A stretch of 6,239 bases of DNA from NCBI GenBank assembly GCA_025450155.1, contig JANWIB010000114.1, forward strand, positions 1 through 6,239, read 5' to 3'. This stretch comes from Sphingobacteriaceae bacterium. Its GTDB lineage: Bacteria > Bacteroidota > Bacteroidia > Sphingobacteriales > Sphingobacteriaceae. The notes below the pieces were generated by a model, which was given only the letters and a program-made list of their open reading frames with translations, searched no databases and was not told the DNA's origin. The translations under genes and the position numbers were made by a program. Every line of letters starts with the position of its first letter. Within the stretch, counting starts at the first letter, position 1. Below, piece by piece: positions 1 through 6,239 of this stretch.

Positions 1-323
1 CGGAAAATATCCAGATAAGTATTTGAGCGTAATAAAAGCTTATTCTGCTGAGCCCCGTTATATGTTAATTCATTTGCATTGAAAACCTGCTCGAAAAGCA
101 ATTTTTTTAGGGTGGGCTGAGCCGGCCCATTAGTTGCCGCGTTAAGTTCAAAGGTTGGTATTAAACTAAAAGCATACCGCATGGATGTATCCGCTATAAA
201 CGCCGTTTGAGAGGGATTTTCAAATGAATCAAATAAGGTTCTGGTGTTGTATAAAGCAAATTGTTGAGTAAAGCCAGAATAAGATATGCTTAATAAGAGC
301 GTTAATGTAAGTAACTTCTTCAT
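1..323 (-). CDS. Exported DUF5723-like protein, N-terminal part (truncated by window edge)
   Basis: The reading frame is open from the ATG at 323 to the left edge, giving 107 codons of the N-terminus. The first ~20 residues (MKKLLTLTLLLSISYSGFTQ) form a classical Sec signal peptide: two lysines, a Leu-rich core, and a short polar end before QQ, the usual Bacteroidota style. The mature protein begins with FALYNTRTLFDSFENPSQ and then has AFIADTSMRYAFSLIP. This resembles, from memory, the start of DUF5723 proteins, predicted outer-membrane or periplasmic proteins of unknown function in Bacteroidota. The start is fixed by the signal peptide and by the TGATG overlap with the stop of the upstream gene, so translation is probably coupled. 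No Shine-Dalgarno sequence is visible. The C-terminal part lies outside the window, so a beta-barrel cannot be confirmed. The CDS call is firm; the family name is moderate and rests on recognition only. Confidence 0.85.
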   Translation of the reverse strand, partial: MKKLLTLTLLLSISYSGFTQQFALYNTRTLFDSFENPSQTAFIADTSMRYAFSLIPTFELNAATNGPAQPTLKKLLFEQVFNANELTYNGAQQNKLLLRSNTYLDIF

Positions 324-2944
324 CAGAGTTTATATGCGTATAAGTAATTGTTTTCCCCTCCACAAATCAGGTAATATTTCCCATCATTTTTAAGATTCCC
401 GACGAAGAAATTGGGTTCTCCTTTAAACGGAAAGCCCTTTATCAAAGTTCCGTCGCTATTAAATAAATAGAGAAGATGGTCTTGTTCCGAAGCTATTCCT
501 ATTTGATAGGAAGATCGATCTTCTGTGAAAAACTGCGGTTTTTGGATAATAGGATAAGGAAATTCGTAATTGTAAACCAAGGTGCTGTCCGTATTGTAGA
601 TGTATAATTGGTTTTTATCTAAATAAATCAATTCCGGGTTTATATCACCGCTAATGTTTTTATAATCGAAAAAGTGCAATGGAGTCCATGTGCTAATACT
701 TTTTTGTAACATCTTGCCATCGAAAAATACGCTTCTGATAGCGCCTGTAGTGTCGGTAGTAATTATTCTTGAATCGTGTATATTAGTTTTAATTTCTATC
801 GCCAACGGATTTTTGAACCTTCTTTTTGCAATATCATCTACTCTTTTAATGAGATTTCCATTTTGGTTAAAGAAGTAAAACTTTCCATTTTCAGTTCCCG
901 TAATCACATAATTTGTATTATTCAACGCGGTGGTTTTTACATCAAAAAGTATTTCTCCATCCAAAGTTTTTGGCCATCCATTTAACGAATTTCCAGAAGA
1001 GTTATAAGCCAAAATGCTATTATTGCAGGGGATAAACACGTTAAAGTCTATAGGGCTTGATGAAGCTATCGTGGCCGAATAGCTTGCGTTTTGTGGTAAA
1101 GAAACCGGGAAATTCGTTAAATTTTTACCATCAGGGTTTATCTTGTACAACCTTTGTGCTGTATTAAAAAATAGAGTTCGATCGTCCAGTTGTTTAATTG
1201 CACCTAGGATTTTACTATCCGTCTGTATGCTCCAAAGCTTTTTTCCTTCAGTAGATATGGCGTATAATCGGTTGATTTTATCCTGCACCAGAAGGAAGGG
1301 TTCTCCATTGGAATTTATAACAACTTGAGGTGCAAGGGTAACCGCCCCATTCATTTTAAACTGCCATAAGATCTCTGATGCTTCGGATTTCGGAACGGTA
1401 TAACTTGCATATAAATTAGTAAAGAAATGTGTGCCTTGCGAACTCCATTGAAGTGATAATCCATAAAAATTGGTTAATCCATGACTTTTAGTAGTAAAGG
1501 CTTCGGCATATGATTTTTGCAGTTTAGTTTTAATAATTTGTTGCGAATTTTCATTATGCGCAAAGTAGAAAATATTACTCTGATTGGCCACTAGTTGATT
1601 AAATTCTAAAAATTCCTGCTTTTTATTCAGCAGTTTATCGGCTTTATAATCGGTTAAAAATTGTTGGAGTACAGAAGCCGTATTCGCTACTACTAAATAA
1701 TTGTCAATAATCGTGTAAAGTGGGCGGGGAAATGAATTTAATGGGTCGCCAAAATAATAATAGAGGATGTTTGGGTAGTTAATCTTTCGAATCGCGCTAG
1801 CGTACTCCTGGCTTATAGTTTCCAGGAAGAAGCCCAGTTTTTGGCCATTTAAAACCTGAATGATAGCCAGATTTTCTCCGCTTGCTAATTGTACGCTTGC
1901 AAATTCCTTACCCCAAAGAGGTTTTATGTTCAGCTCAAAATTTACCCCGGTTTCAGATTTTATTTTTTGTAATTGTTGTTCTAAGCGCTTTAGTTCACCT
2001 CTCTTGCTAAATAAAGTCCTTAAATCGGTGTTAAAAGTTTTGTTATTTGAAATTCCAAAAGCAAGAAAATTAGCTGTATTTATGGGAAGTACTTTTTTTA
2101 TGGTATTGTTGATGGGCTTTTGATGAAGAAATAAGTTGAGGTAGCTTTTGCTCGAAGTATCTGTCGAGCTTATCCCATTAAACATCAAGGCATCGCTTTT
2201 AAAATTCATGCTTAAGGTAGAGAACCCACCCAAATCCTTTAAAAAGTTAAAATTGCCATTTAGTTTTCTACGAAAAAAAGTAGTTGTAAATTTTGATAGC
2301 GTATGATGATTGATAAAAAGATTAAATGGGGAATTGGTGTTTTTTTTGCTCCCCTTGCTGATTTCTGCAATAAATTGAGTGCTAATTTTTGTTTTGTTTG
2401 AATTGATGCAGTCCAGAATGATAGTTTTTTTGAAACTTCCTAATACAACTCCATCATTTATATAAAGATAAAGGGTTCTGCTGATCGACTTAAGTCCAAG
2501 CTCGACTAAACCTGCTGAACTGTTTTTTACTGTTATTCCTTGAATAGTTTTAAGAATTTGATTGATATCTTCTTTCTTGGTATTATGAAGTGCTATTACC
2601 CATAATAATTCGGTAGAATTCACATCGGGATGAAAAGACAAAAAGATATTTTGATCCTCCATAGCTTGCCGCAATTGCGGTTGAGTAAGGAAGGTTTTAT
2701 ATATCTGATCAATTTCTATGTGTTTGTCTTCACCAATGATGGCATTAAAAGGCTGATAGTTTTTAAAAATTTCAAGAAAAGACTCGTCATACCTAAAGCT
2801 GGCAACTATTGAAGCATCTGCCGGAATAAAAGCAAGTACCTTATTATTTTGCTTACTGTCTGTAGTGAGCTTAGAAAAATACAATGTGGACGCAAAAGCA
2901 ACGGCAATAACTAAAACAATTGTAAAAATTAAAGTTTTCCTCAT
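323..2944 (-). CDS. Membrane-anchored periplasmic protein: DUF3352-like domain plus C-terminal PQQ-like beta-propeller
   Basis: This is an 873-residue protein if started at the ATG at 2944. An in-frame TTG at 2956 would add four residues but lies within a likely promoter box, so I prefer the ATG. Residues ~4-24 (LIFTIVLVIAVAFASTLYF) form one hydrophobic segment after MRKT, with no lipobox Cys, so it is a signal anchor or signal peptide placing the rest in the periplasm. Residues ~34-520 begin with KVLAFIPADASIVASFR, the 'P-A-D-A' style opening of DUF3352-type proteins, whose function is unknown. Residues ~524-873 are a beta-propeller with LYAIS (560), LYKIN (599), ILAYN (644), FYFFN (689), LYIYN (780), LYLFN (825) and LYAYKL at the extreme C-terminus; several are followed by G-x-x-[IL] and [WF]-P. 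ISGDINPELI (764-773) resembles an FG-GAP-type loop. It is the first gene of an operon with the DUF5723-like gene. The role is unknown; a scaffold or binding role in the envelope is inference. No catalytic motif is visible. Confidence 0.88.
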   Translation of the reverse strand: MRKTLIFTIVLVIAVAFASTLYFSKLTTDSKQNNKVLAFIPADASIVASFRYDESFLEIFKNYQPFNAIIGEDKHIEIDQIYKTFLTQPQLRQAMEDQNIFLSFHPDVNSTELLWVIALHNTKKEDINQILKTIQGITVKNSSAGLVELGLKSISRTLYLYINDGVVLGSFKKTIILDCINSNKTKISTQFIAEISKGSKKNTNSPFNLFINHHTLSKFTTTFFRRKLNGNFNFLKDLGGFSTLSMNFKSDALMFNGISSTDTSSKSYLNLFLHQKPINNTIKKVLPINTANFLAFGISNNKTFNTDLRTLFSKRGELKRLEQQLQKIKSETGVNFELNIKPLWGKEFASVQLASGENLAIIQVLNGQKLGFFLETISQEYASAIRKINYPNILYYYFGDPLNSFPRPLYTIIDNYLVVANTASVLQQFLTDYKADKLLNKKQEFLEFNQLVANQSNIFYFAHNENSQQIIKTKLQKSYAEAFTTKSHGLTNFYGLSLQWSSQGTHFFTNLYASYTVPKSEASEILWQFKMNGAVTLAPQVVINSNGEPFLLVQDKINRLYAISTEGKKLWSIQTDSKILGAIKQLDDRTLFFNTAQRLYKINPDGKNLTNFPVSLPQNASYSATIASSSPIDFNVFIPCNNSILAYNSSGNSLNGWPKTLDGEILFDVKTTALNNTNYVITGTENGKFYFFNQNGNLIKRVDDIAKRRFKNPLAIEIKTNIHDSRIITTDTTGAIRSVFFDGKMLQKSISTWTPLHFFDYKNISGDINPELIYLDKNQLYIYNTDSTLVYNYEFPYPIIQKPQFFTEDRSSYQIGIASEQDHLLYLFNSDGTLIKGFPFKGEPNFFVGNLKNDGKYYLICGGENNYLYAYKL
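326..1390 (-). other. Eight-bladed beta-propeller domain (C-terminal ~350 residues of the 873-aa protein)
   Basis: The repeat core is an aromatic/aliphatic strand, then N/S-x-x-G, then a second strand often ending in W or FP. Starts fall at residues 560, 599, 644, 689, ~736 (IRSVF, degenerate), 780, 825 and 868, so spacings are 39, 45, 45, 47, 44, 45 and 43. The last copy stops after LYAYKL, and its missing second strand appears to be supplied by ILWQF at 525-529, just before the first repeat (W527 to W571 is 44 residues). That is the circular 'velcro' closure of PQQ-like/BamB-type propellers. Eight blades is my count from motif spacing, not from a structure prediction. Confidence 0.7.
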
Positions 2945-3021
2945 CAGATGTTGCAAAAATATATTTTTAAGGCGAAGAAAATGCCTTCATCTTTGTTAAA
3001 TTAGCGCACCATAAAATCAAA
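2945..3021. promoter_or_regulatory. Divergent intergenic region between the envelope operon and the DUF423-priA pair
   Basis: These 77 bases separate two divergently transcribed units and must carry the promoters for both unless transcription starts further upstream. They include a perfect 14-base AT palindrome, AAAAATATATTTTT (2955-2968). The minus-strand TAnnTTTG match lies across its left half. On the plus strand, CATCTTTG (2988-2995) is a one-mismatch TAnnTTTG box that would give a ~20-base leader for the DUF423 gene; no clear -33 element is visible for it. No Shine-Dalgarno precedes either start; the base before the ATG at 3022 is within an A-rich run, as is common in this phylum. Confidence 0.5.
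2954..2961 (-). promoter_or_regulatory. Candidate Bacteroidota -7 promoter box (TATTTTTG) for the minus-strand operon
   Basis: Read on the minus strand, TATTTTTG matches the Bacteroidota -7 consensus TAnnTTTG exactly. It ends nine bases before the ATG at 2944, so a transcript starting at the usual distance would have a leader of only a few bases. No convincing TTG -33 element lies ~19-21 bases upstream, and the region is AT-rich, so a chance match is quite possible. It overlaps the alternative TTG start at 2956, which argues for the ATG. Confidence 0.35.
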
Positions 3022-3411
3022 ATGAATAAACGTATTGTAGTTATTGCATCATTTTTAGGAATGTTGGCAGTAATACTGGGAGCTTTTGGAGCGCATGGTT
3101 TACGGGATAAAATAACCACTACTGACCTGGCGAATTGGAAAACTGCCGTTGATTACCAATTTTATCATGTGCTGACCTTGTTGTTTCTTTCGCAAGTTTA
3201 TAAAATCGGAAATCAATTAATCACAATTTCTTTTTATGCGTTTACTGCCGGGATTATTCTTTTTTCCGGGTCTTTATACCTATTATCTACCCGTTCTTTG
3301 TTGGGTTTAAATGCTTCATTTTTGGGACCTGTTACCCCAGTTGGTGGATTGCTTTTAATTATTGGGTGGATAAGCCTGTTTCTGGCAACTGTAAAAATCA
3401 ATAATGCTTGA
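3022..3411 (+). CDS. DUF423 family small integral membrane protein (YwdK/YgdD-like)
   Basis: This is a 129-residue inner-membrane protein, the usual length of DUF423 (the YgdD/YwdK, TMEM256-like family). Family hallmarks are visible in order: GAFGAHGL at 20-27 after the first membrane segment, YQFYH at 45-49, the GIILFSGSLY stretch at 77-86, and GPVTPVGG at 102-109. Four hydrophobic segments can be placed at about 5-23, 47-60, 66-88 and 105-124. The molecular function of the family is not established. The start is the first ATG, preceded by an A-rich stretch with no Shine-Dalgarno. The gene overlaps priA by eight bases in a different frame, so the two are almost certainly co-transcribed from the divergent promoter region. 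A functional link to replication restart is not implied by anything in the protein. The family assignment is confident. Confidence 0.93.
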   Translation: MNKRIVVIASFLGMLAVILGAFGAHGLRDKITTTDLANWKTAVDYQFYHVLTLLFLSQVYKIGNQLITISFYAFTAGIILFSGSLYLLSTRSLLGLNASFLGPVTPVGGLLLIIGWISLFLATVKINNA

Positions 3412-5884
3412 GCTGAATGATGACATACATCAGCGCAAAACTCTTTTTGTTGAGGTTATACTGCCTTTGGCAATAACTAAAACCTATACGTATCGGGTTC
3501 CGGCAGAATTAAATTCTGTAATAGAAGTAGGTAAGCGGGTAGTGGTGCAATTTGGAAAGAGCAGGATATACACCGCCATTATTTACAAAATTTCAGAAAT
3601 TCCGCCAGAGCTATATGAGGCAAAGTATATACTAGAGGTATTGGATGAATCGCTAGTAGTAAATACAACTCAGATACAGCTTTGGGAGTGGATTGCTGAG
3701 TATTATTTATGTAACCTGGGCGATGTAATGCAGGCGGCTTTGCCTGCTGCTCTAAAATTGGCCAGCGAAACCAGAATAATTTTACTGCCCGATTCGGGAT
3801 ATGATAAGCAGGAGCTTAGCGATAAAGAATATCTGATTGTTGACGCCTTAGAAATCCAACCCGAACTGCGGGTAAGCGATATCACTAAGCTACTGGGGCA
3901 AAAAACCGTATTTCCTTTGTTAAAATTGCTTTTTGAGAAGGGGATTATCCACATATCCGAAGAGATTACCGAGCGGTATAAGCCTCGACGAAAGGGCTTC
4001 ATCTCTCTAAATCCTTTTTATGAAGATCCGGCTAATAAAAAGGCATTATTTCAGGTCTTGGAACGGGCACCTAAACAATTGGATGTTTTATTGGCCTATT
4101 TGAAATTGAGTAAACATCAGCCTGACATTTTAAAAAGTCAAATTCTGGAAGAGAACAACAATGGCAATGCGGCATTAAAAGCCCTGATAGATAAAGAAAT
4201 TTTTATCCAGGAAGATAAGATTGTAAGCCGCTTAAACGATGAGGAACTAATATTAACAAAGAATTTTGAGTTAACTGCCTCGCAGAATAGTGCCTTGAAA
4301 AATATTAATTCCCAACTGGTTGATAAGGATGTTGTGCTATTACACGGGATCACTTCATCTGGAAAAACGCAGGTATATATCCGCAAGATAGAACAGATTT
4401 TAGCAAATGGAAAGCAGGTTTTATACTTATTACCCGAAATTGCCCTGACCACTCAAATTATAGAACGATTACGCGAATATTTTGGGAATAAAATTGGAGT
4501 TTATCATTCCAAATTTAGCGACAATGAGCGGGTTGAGGTTTGGAATAAGGTGCTTAAAAACGAGTATCAGATTGTTTTAGGAGCCCGGTCGGCGGTTTTT
4601 TTGCCCTTTTCCAATTTAGGACTGATTGTTATTGATGAAGAACATGAGACCTCTTACAAGCAATTTGATCCAGCTCCTCGCTATCATGCTCGCGATACGG
4701 CGATTTATTTGGCGCATATTCATCAGGCTAAGGTGCTGCTGGGTTCCGCGACACCATCTTTAGAAAGTTATTATAACGCAAAGAATGGAAAATATGGTAT
4801 TGCCACCTTATCAGATCGTTTTGGCAATGCTCAGTTGCCTGAGATTAAAGTGATTTCTATAGAAGAAGAAACCAAAAAGAAAACCATCCAATCGCATTTT
4901 ACCAGTATACTGGTTGATGAAATCAGGCAGGCACTCGAACGGAAAGAACAGGTGATTCTTTTCCAAAATAGACGGGGATACACTCCATTTTTATTGTGCC
5001 GAACCTGCGGATTCTCGCCAAAATGCATTAACTGTGATGTGAGTCTTACCTTTCATAAAAGTACCAATAAGTTGCATTGCCATTATTGCGGGTATAAACA
5101 AGATATTATTTCCGTTTGTCCTGCTTGTGGTTCAACACATATTGAACAAAAAGGCTTTGGAACCGAAAAGATCGAGGATGACCTCAGTTACATTTTTCCG
5201 GATGCACGCATTGCACGAATGGACTTGGATACTACCCGTACGAAAAATAGTTTCCAACGAATTTTGGGGGATTTTGAGGATCAGAAAATTGACATTATGG
5301 TAGGTACACAGATGGTAGCTAAAGGCTTAGATTTTGATCATGTTACAGTAATTGGGATTATTAATGCCGATAGCTTGCTTAACTATCCTGATTTCCGTGC
5401 TTTTGAGCGAAGTTTTCAATTGCTGTCGCAAGTGGCAGGAAGGGCGGGCCGAAGGGACAAACCCGGAAAAGTGATTATCCAGGCGTATAATACCAAACAT
5501 CGGGTAATTGATCAGGTCATTCACAATAATTATCAAGCGCTTTACGAGACGGAACTTTCGGAAAGGCAAAATTTCCAATATCCGCCCTTTTATCGATTAA
5601 TACAATTAGAGGTTAAACATAAAGACATCACTCAATTAAACGTTATCGCGGACAGGCTGGCAACGGAGCTTAAACATCTTTTTGGTAACAGGATACTAGG
5701 CCCCGAATCTCCATTAATTGGAAGAATAAGGAATTATTATATTAAAACAATTCTTATTAAAGTAGAACGCAACGGCATTTCCATACAAAAAATGAAACAT
5801 GCTTTAAAAAACTGTTTGCTAAAATTTGAAGCTGATAAAGCGAACAAAGGCGTATTGGTACAAATTGATGTAGATCCCTATTAG
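3404..5884 (+). CDS. priA: Primosomal protein N' (replication restart helicase PriA)
   Basis: PriA is a superfamily 2, 3'-to-5' DNA helicase that recognises stalled or repaired forks and reloads the replicative helicase in the cytoplasm. The protein has 826 residues against ~730 in E. coli; almost all the extra length lies before the helicase core. The N-terminal 3'-DNA-binding domain starts near FVEVILPLAITKTYTYRVP (16-34), followed by a winged-helix-like region. Helicase motifs: Walker A GITSSGKT (315-322), Walker B DEEH (411-414), LLGSATPSLESYY, GTQMVAKGLDFDH (634-646) and QVAGRAGRR (676-684). Eight cysteines (532, 535, 541, 544, 559, 562, 572, 575) form the two zinc sites with the same spacing as in E. 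coli PriA. The C-terminal domain ends in IDVDPY. The ATG at 3404 overlaps the DUF423 stop and is the only Met start that keeps the conserved N-terminus. All key residues are present, so it should be active. Confidence 0.98.
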   Translation: MLELNDDIHQRKTLFVEVILPLAITKTYTYRVPAELNSVIEVGKRVVVQFGKSRIYTAIIYKISEIPPELYEAKYILEVLDESLVVNTTQIQLWEWIAEYYLCNLGDVMQAALPAALKLASETRIILLPDSGYDKQELSDKEYLIVDALEIQPELRVSDITKLLGQKTVFPLLKLLFEKGIIHISEEITERYKPRRKGFISLNPFYEDPANKKALFQVLERAPKQLDVLLAYLKLSKHQPDILKSQILEENNNGNAALKALIDKEIFIQEDKIVSRLNDEELILTKNFELTASQNSALKNINSQLVDKDVVLLHGITSSGKTQVYIRKIEQILANGKQVLYLLPEIALTTQIIERLREYFGNKIGVYHSKFSDNERVEVWNKVLKNEYQIVLGARSAVFLPFSNLGLIVIDEEHETSYKQFDPAPRYHARDTAIYLAHIHQAKVLLGSATPSLESYYNAKNGKYGIATLSDRFGNAQLPEIKVISIEEETKKKTIQSHFTSILVDEIRQALERKEQVILFQNRRGYTPFLLCRTCGFSPKCINCDVSLTFHKSTNKLHCHYCGYKQDIISVCPACGSTHIEQKGFGTEKIEDDLSYIFPDARIARMDLDTTRTKNSFQRILGDFEDQKIDIMVGTQMVAKGLDFDHVTVIGIINADSLLNYPDFRAFERSFQLLSQVAGRAGRRDKPGKVIIQAYNTKHRVIDQVIHNNYQALYETELSERQNFQYPPFYRLIQLEVKHKDITQLNVIADRLATELKHLFGNRILGPESPLIGRIRNYYIKTILIKVERNGISIQKMKHALKNCLLKFEADKANKGVLVQIDVDPY
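4997..5128 (+). other. PriA zinc-binding insertion (two Cys4 sites)
   Basis: The segment encodes CRTC, CINC, CHYC and CPAC pairs at residues 532/535, 541/544, 559/562 and 572/575. In E. coli PriA the outer pairs (436/439 with 476/479) bind one zinc and the inner pairs (445/448 with 463/466) the other. Here every cysteine is shifted by exactly 96 residues, so the insertion is collinear and complete. In the family this region contacts primosome partners and sits inside the second helicase lobe. Confidence 0.93.
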
Positions 5885-6239
5885 TCGGCAGCACCAAAGT
5901 TAAATTGTACGAAAAGGTTAGCAGGCCTTAGAAGAAATTCGGTTTTTTTGCTTTTGACTAAAGTATTAGTTCTGGCGGCATCCTGGTAGGTTTTTGTTTG
6001 CCGTTCGTAATTGAACATAAAATCCATGCTGCTTTCTGCACCAATAGTTAGATAATGATTAATCAGATTGAATTTAAGCCCTAATACGGGTGCAAAAATG
6101 CCCCCATTTTTTTCTGAAGTAACATTATATGGAGTAGAAAATGCCACTATATTGCCTGCATTTTGGGAAGAACCTTTGAATTCATTGTTTCGAAATCCAA
6201 TATCAAAGCCAAAATAAGGTTGGATAATGGAATAACTTA
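5881..6239 (-). CDS. Probable outer-membrane beta-barrel protein, C-terminal part (truncated by window edge)
   Basis: The frame is open from the right edge to a TAA at 5883-5881, giving the last 118 residues of a larger protein. The GTG at 6147 is internal: the frame continues upstream without a stop (SYSIIQPYFGFDIGFRNNEF and onward), so it should not be taken as the gene start. The sequence alternates polar and hydrophobic/aromatic residues with short turns: YFGFDIGFR, GIFAPVLGLKFNL, HYLTIGAESSMDFMFNY, TEFLLRPANLFVQFNFG. This is the pattern of amphipathic transmembrane beta-strands. The final strand, LFVQFNFGAAD, ends in a Phe-rich stretch rather than on a terminal Phe. No family could be named. 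The gene is convergent with priA and overlaps it by four bases. An exported beta-barrel-like role in the outer membrane is inferred from pattern only; the signal peptide lies outside the window. Confidence 0.75.
   Translation of the reverse strand, partial: SYSIIQPYFGFDIGFRNNEFKGSSQNAGNIVAFSTPYNVTSEKNGGIFAPVLGLKFNLINHYLTIGAESSMDFMFNYERQTKTYQDAARTNTLVKSKKTEFLLRPANLFVQFNFGAAD

Noticed and set aside
110..128. TGGGC/GCCCA inverted repeat near a T-run
   Set aside because: A five-base stem inside coding sequence, with the T-run upstream of the stem on the plus strand and an A-run on the coding strand; not a terminator for the minus-strand gene.
690..2812. Several plus-strand open frames of 60-87 codons opposite the propeller gene
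   Set aside because: They have no signal, motif or believable composition, and lie wholly antisense to a long gene with clear domain structure; they are shadows of its codon use.
3703..5578. Minus-strand open frames of 65-104 codons opposite priA
   Set aside because: They are antisense to a fully conserved priA, include its helicase motifs and zinc-site codons, and have Ser/Cys-rich composition typical of shadow frames.
5806..5845. Possible minus-strand terminator downstream of the beta-barrel gene: GTTCGC pairing with GCAAAC, followed by a T-run
   Set aside because: The stem has only six positions with one mismatch and a ~20-base loop, and it lies in priA coding sequence; too weak to call.
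5881..6147. A complete 88-residue gene starting at the GTG at 6147
   Set aside because: The frame stays open to the window edge with the same beta-strand pattern upstream, so the GTG is an internal Val codon of a longer gene.
1..6239. Mobile elements, CRISPR arrays, tRNA/rRNA genes or a defence island
   Set aside because: There are no transposase or integrase motifs, no regularly spaced direct repeats and no tRNA-like folds; composition looks even across the window and nearly all bases are in ordinary genes.

Overview
The window looks like an ordinary chromosomal segment from a Bacteroidota bacterium, most likely a Sphingobacteriales/Pedobacter-like lineage. The support is the low G+C content, the absence of Shine-Dalgarno sequences before the starts, a TAnnTTTG-type promoter box, exported proteins with signal peptides ending in a TQQ-type junction, and genes for families typical of that phylum (a DUF5723-like protein, an outer-membrane beta-barrel protein, and a PriA longer than the E. 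coli one). The taxonomic placement is inferred from sequence style, not from a database match.

Layout: the left half (1-2944) is a two-gene minus-strand operon. Its first gene encodes a large membrane-anchored periplasmic protein with a DUF3352-like N-terminal half and a C-terminal beta-propeller that I count as eight blades. Its stop codon overlaps by one base (TGATG) the start of a second gene, an exported DUF5723-like protein that runs off the left edge. A 77-bp divergent intergenic region (2945-3021) is the only non-coding DNA in the window. To its right, a plus-strand pair consists of a small DUF423 membrane protein and priA, the primosomal replication-restart helicase, overlapping by 8 bases. 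priA ends tail-to-tail, with a 4-base overlap, against a minus-strand gene whose C-terminus looks like an outer-membrane beta-barrel and which runs off the right edge.

How the genes fit together: the minus-strand pair probably makes two co-expressed cell-envelope proteins. The plus-strand pair couples an envelope protein of unknown role to replication restart, which is probably a shared transcript rather than a shared function. The packing is very tight: both same-strand junctions and the convergent junction overlap. I see no RNA gene, CRISPR array, insertion sequence, phage gene or defence system. No clearly novel system is present. The points most worth a second look are the DUF3352-propeller architecture with its regular 39-47 residue repeat, the translational coupling, and the convergent overlap with no space for a terminator.
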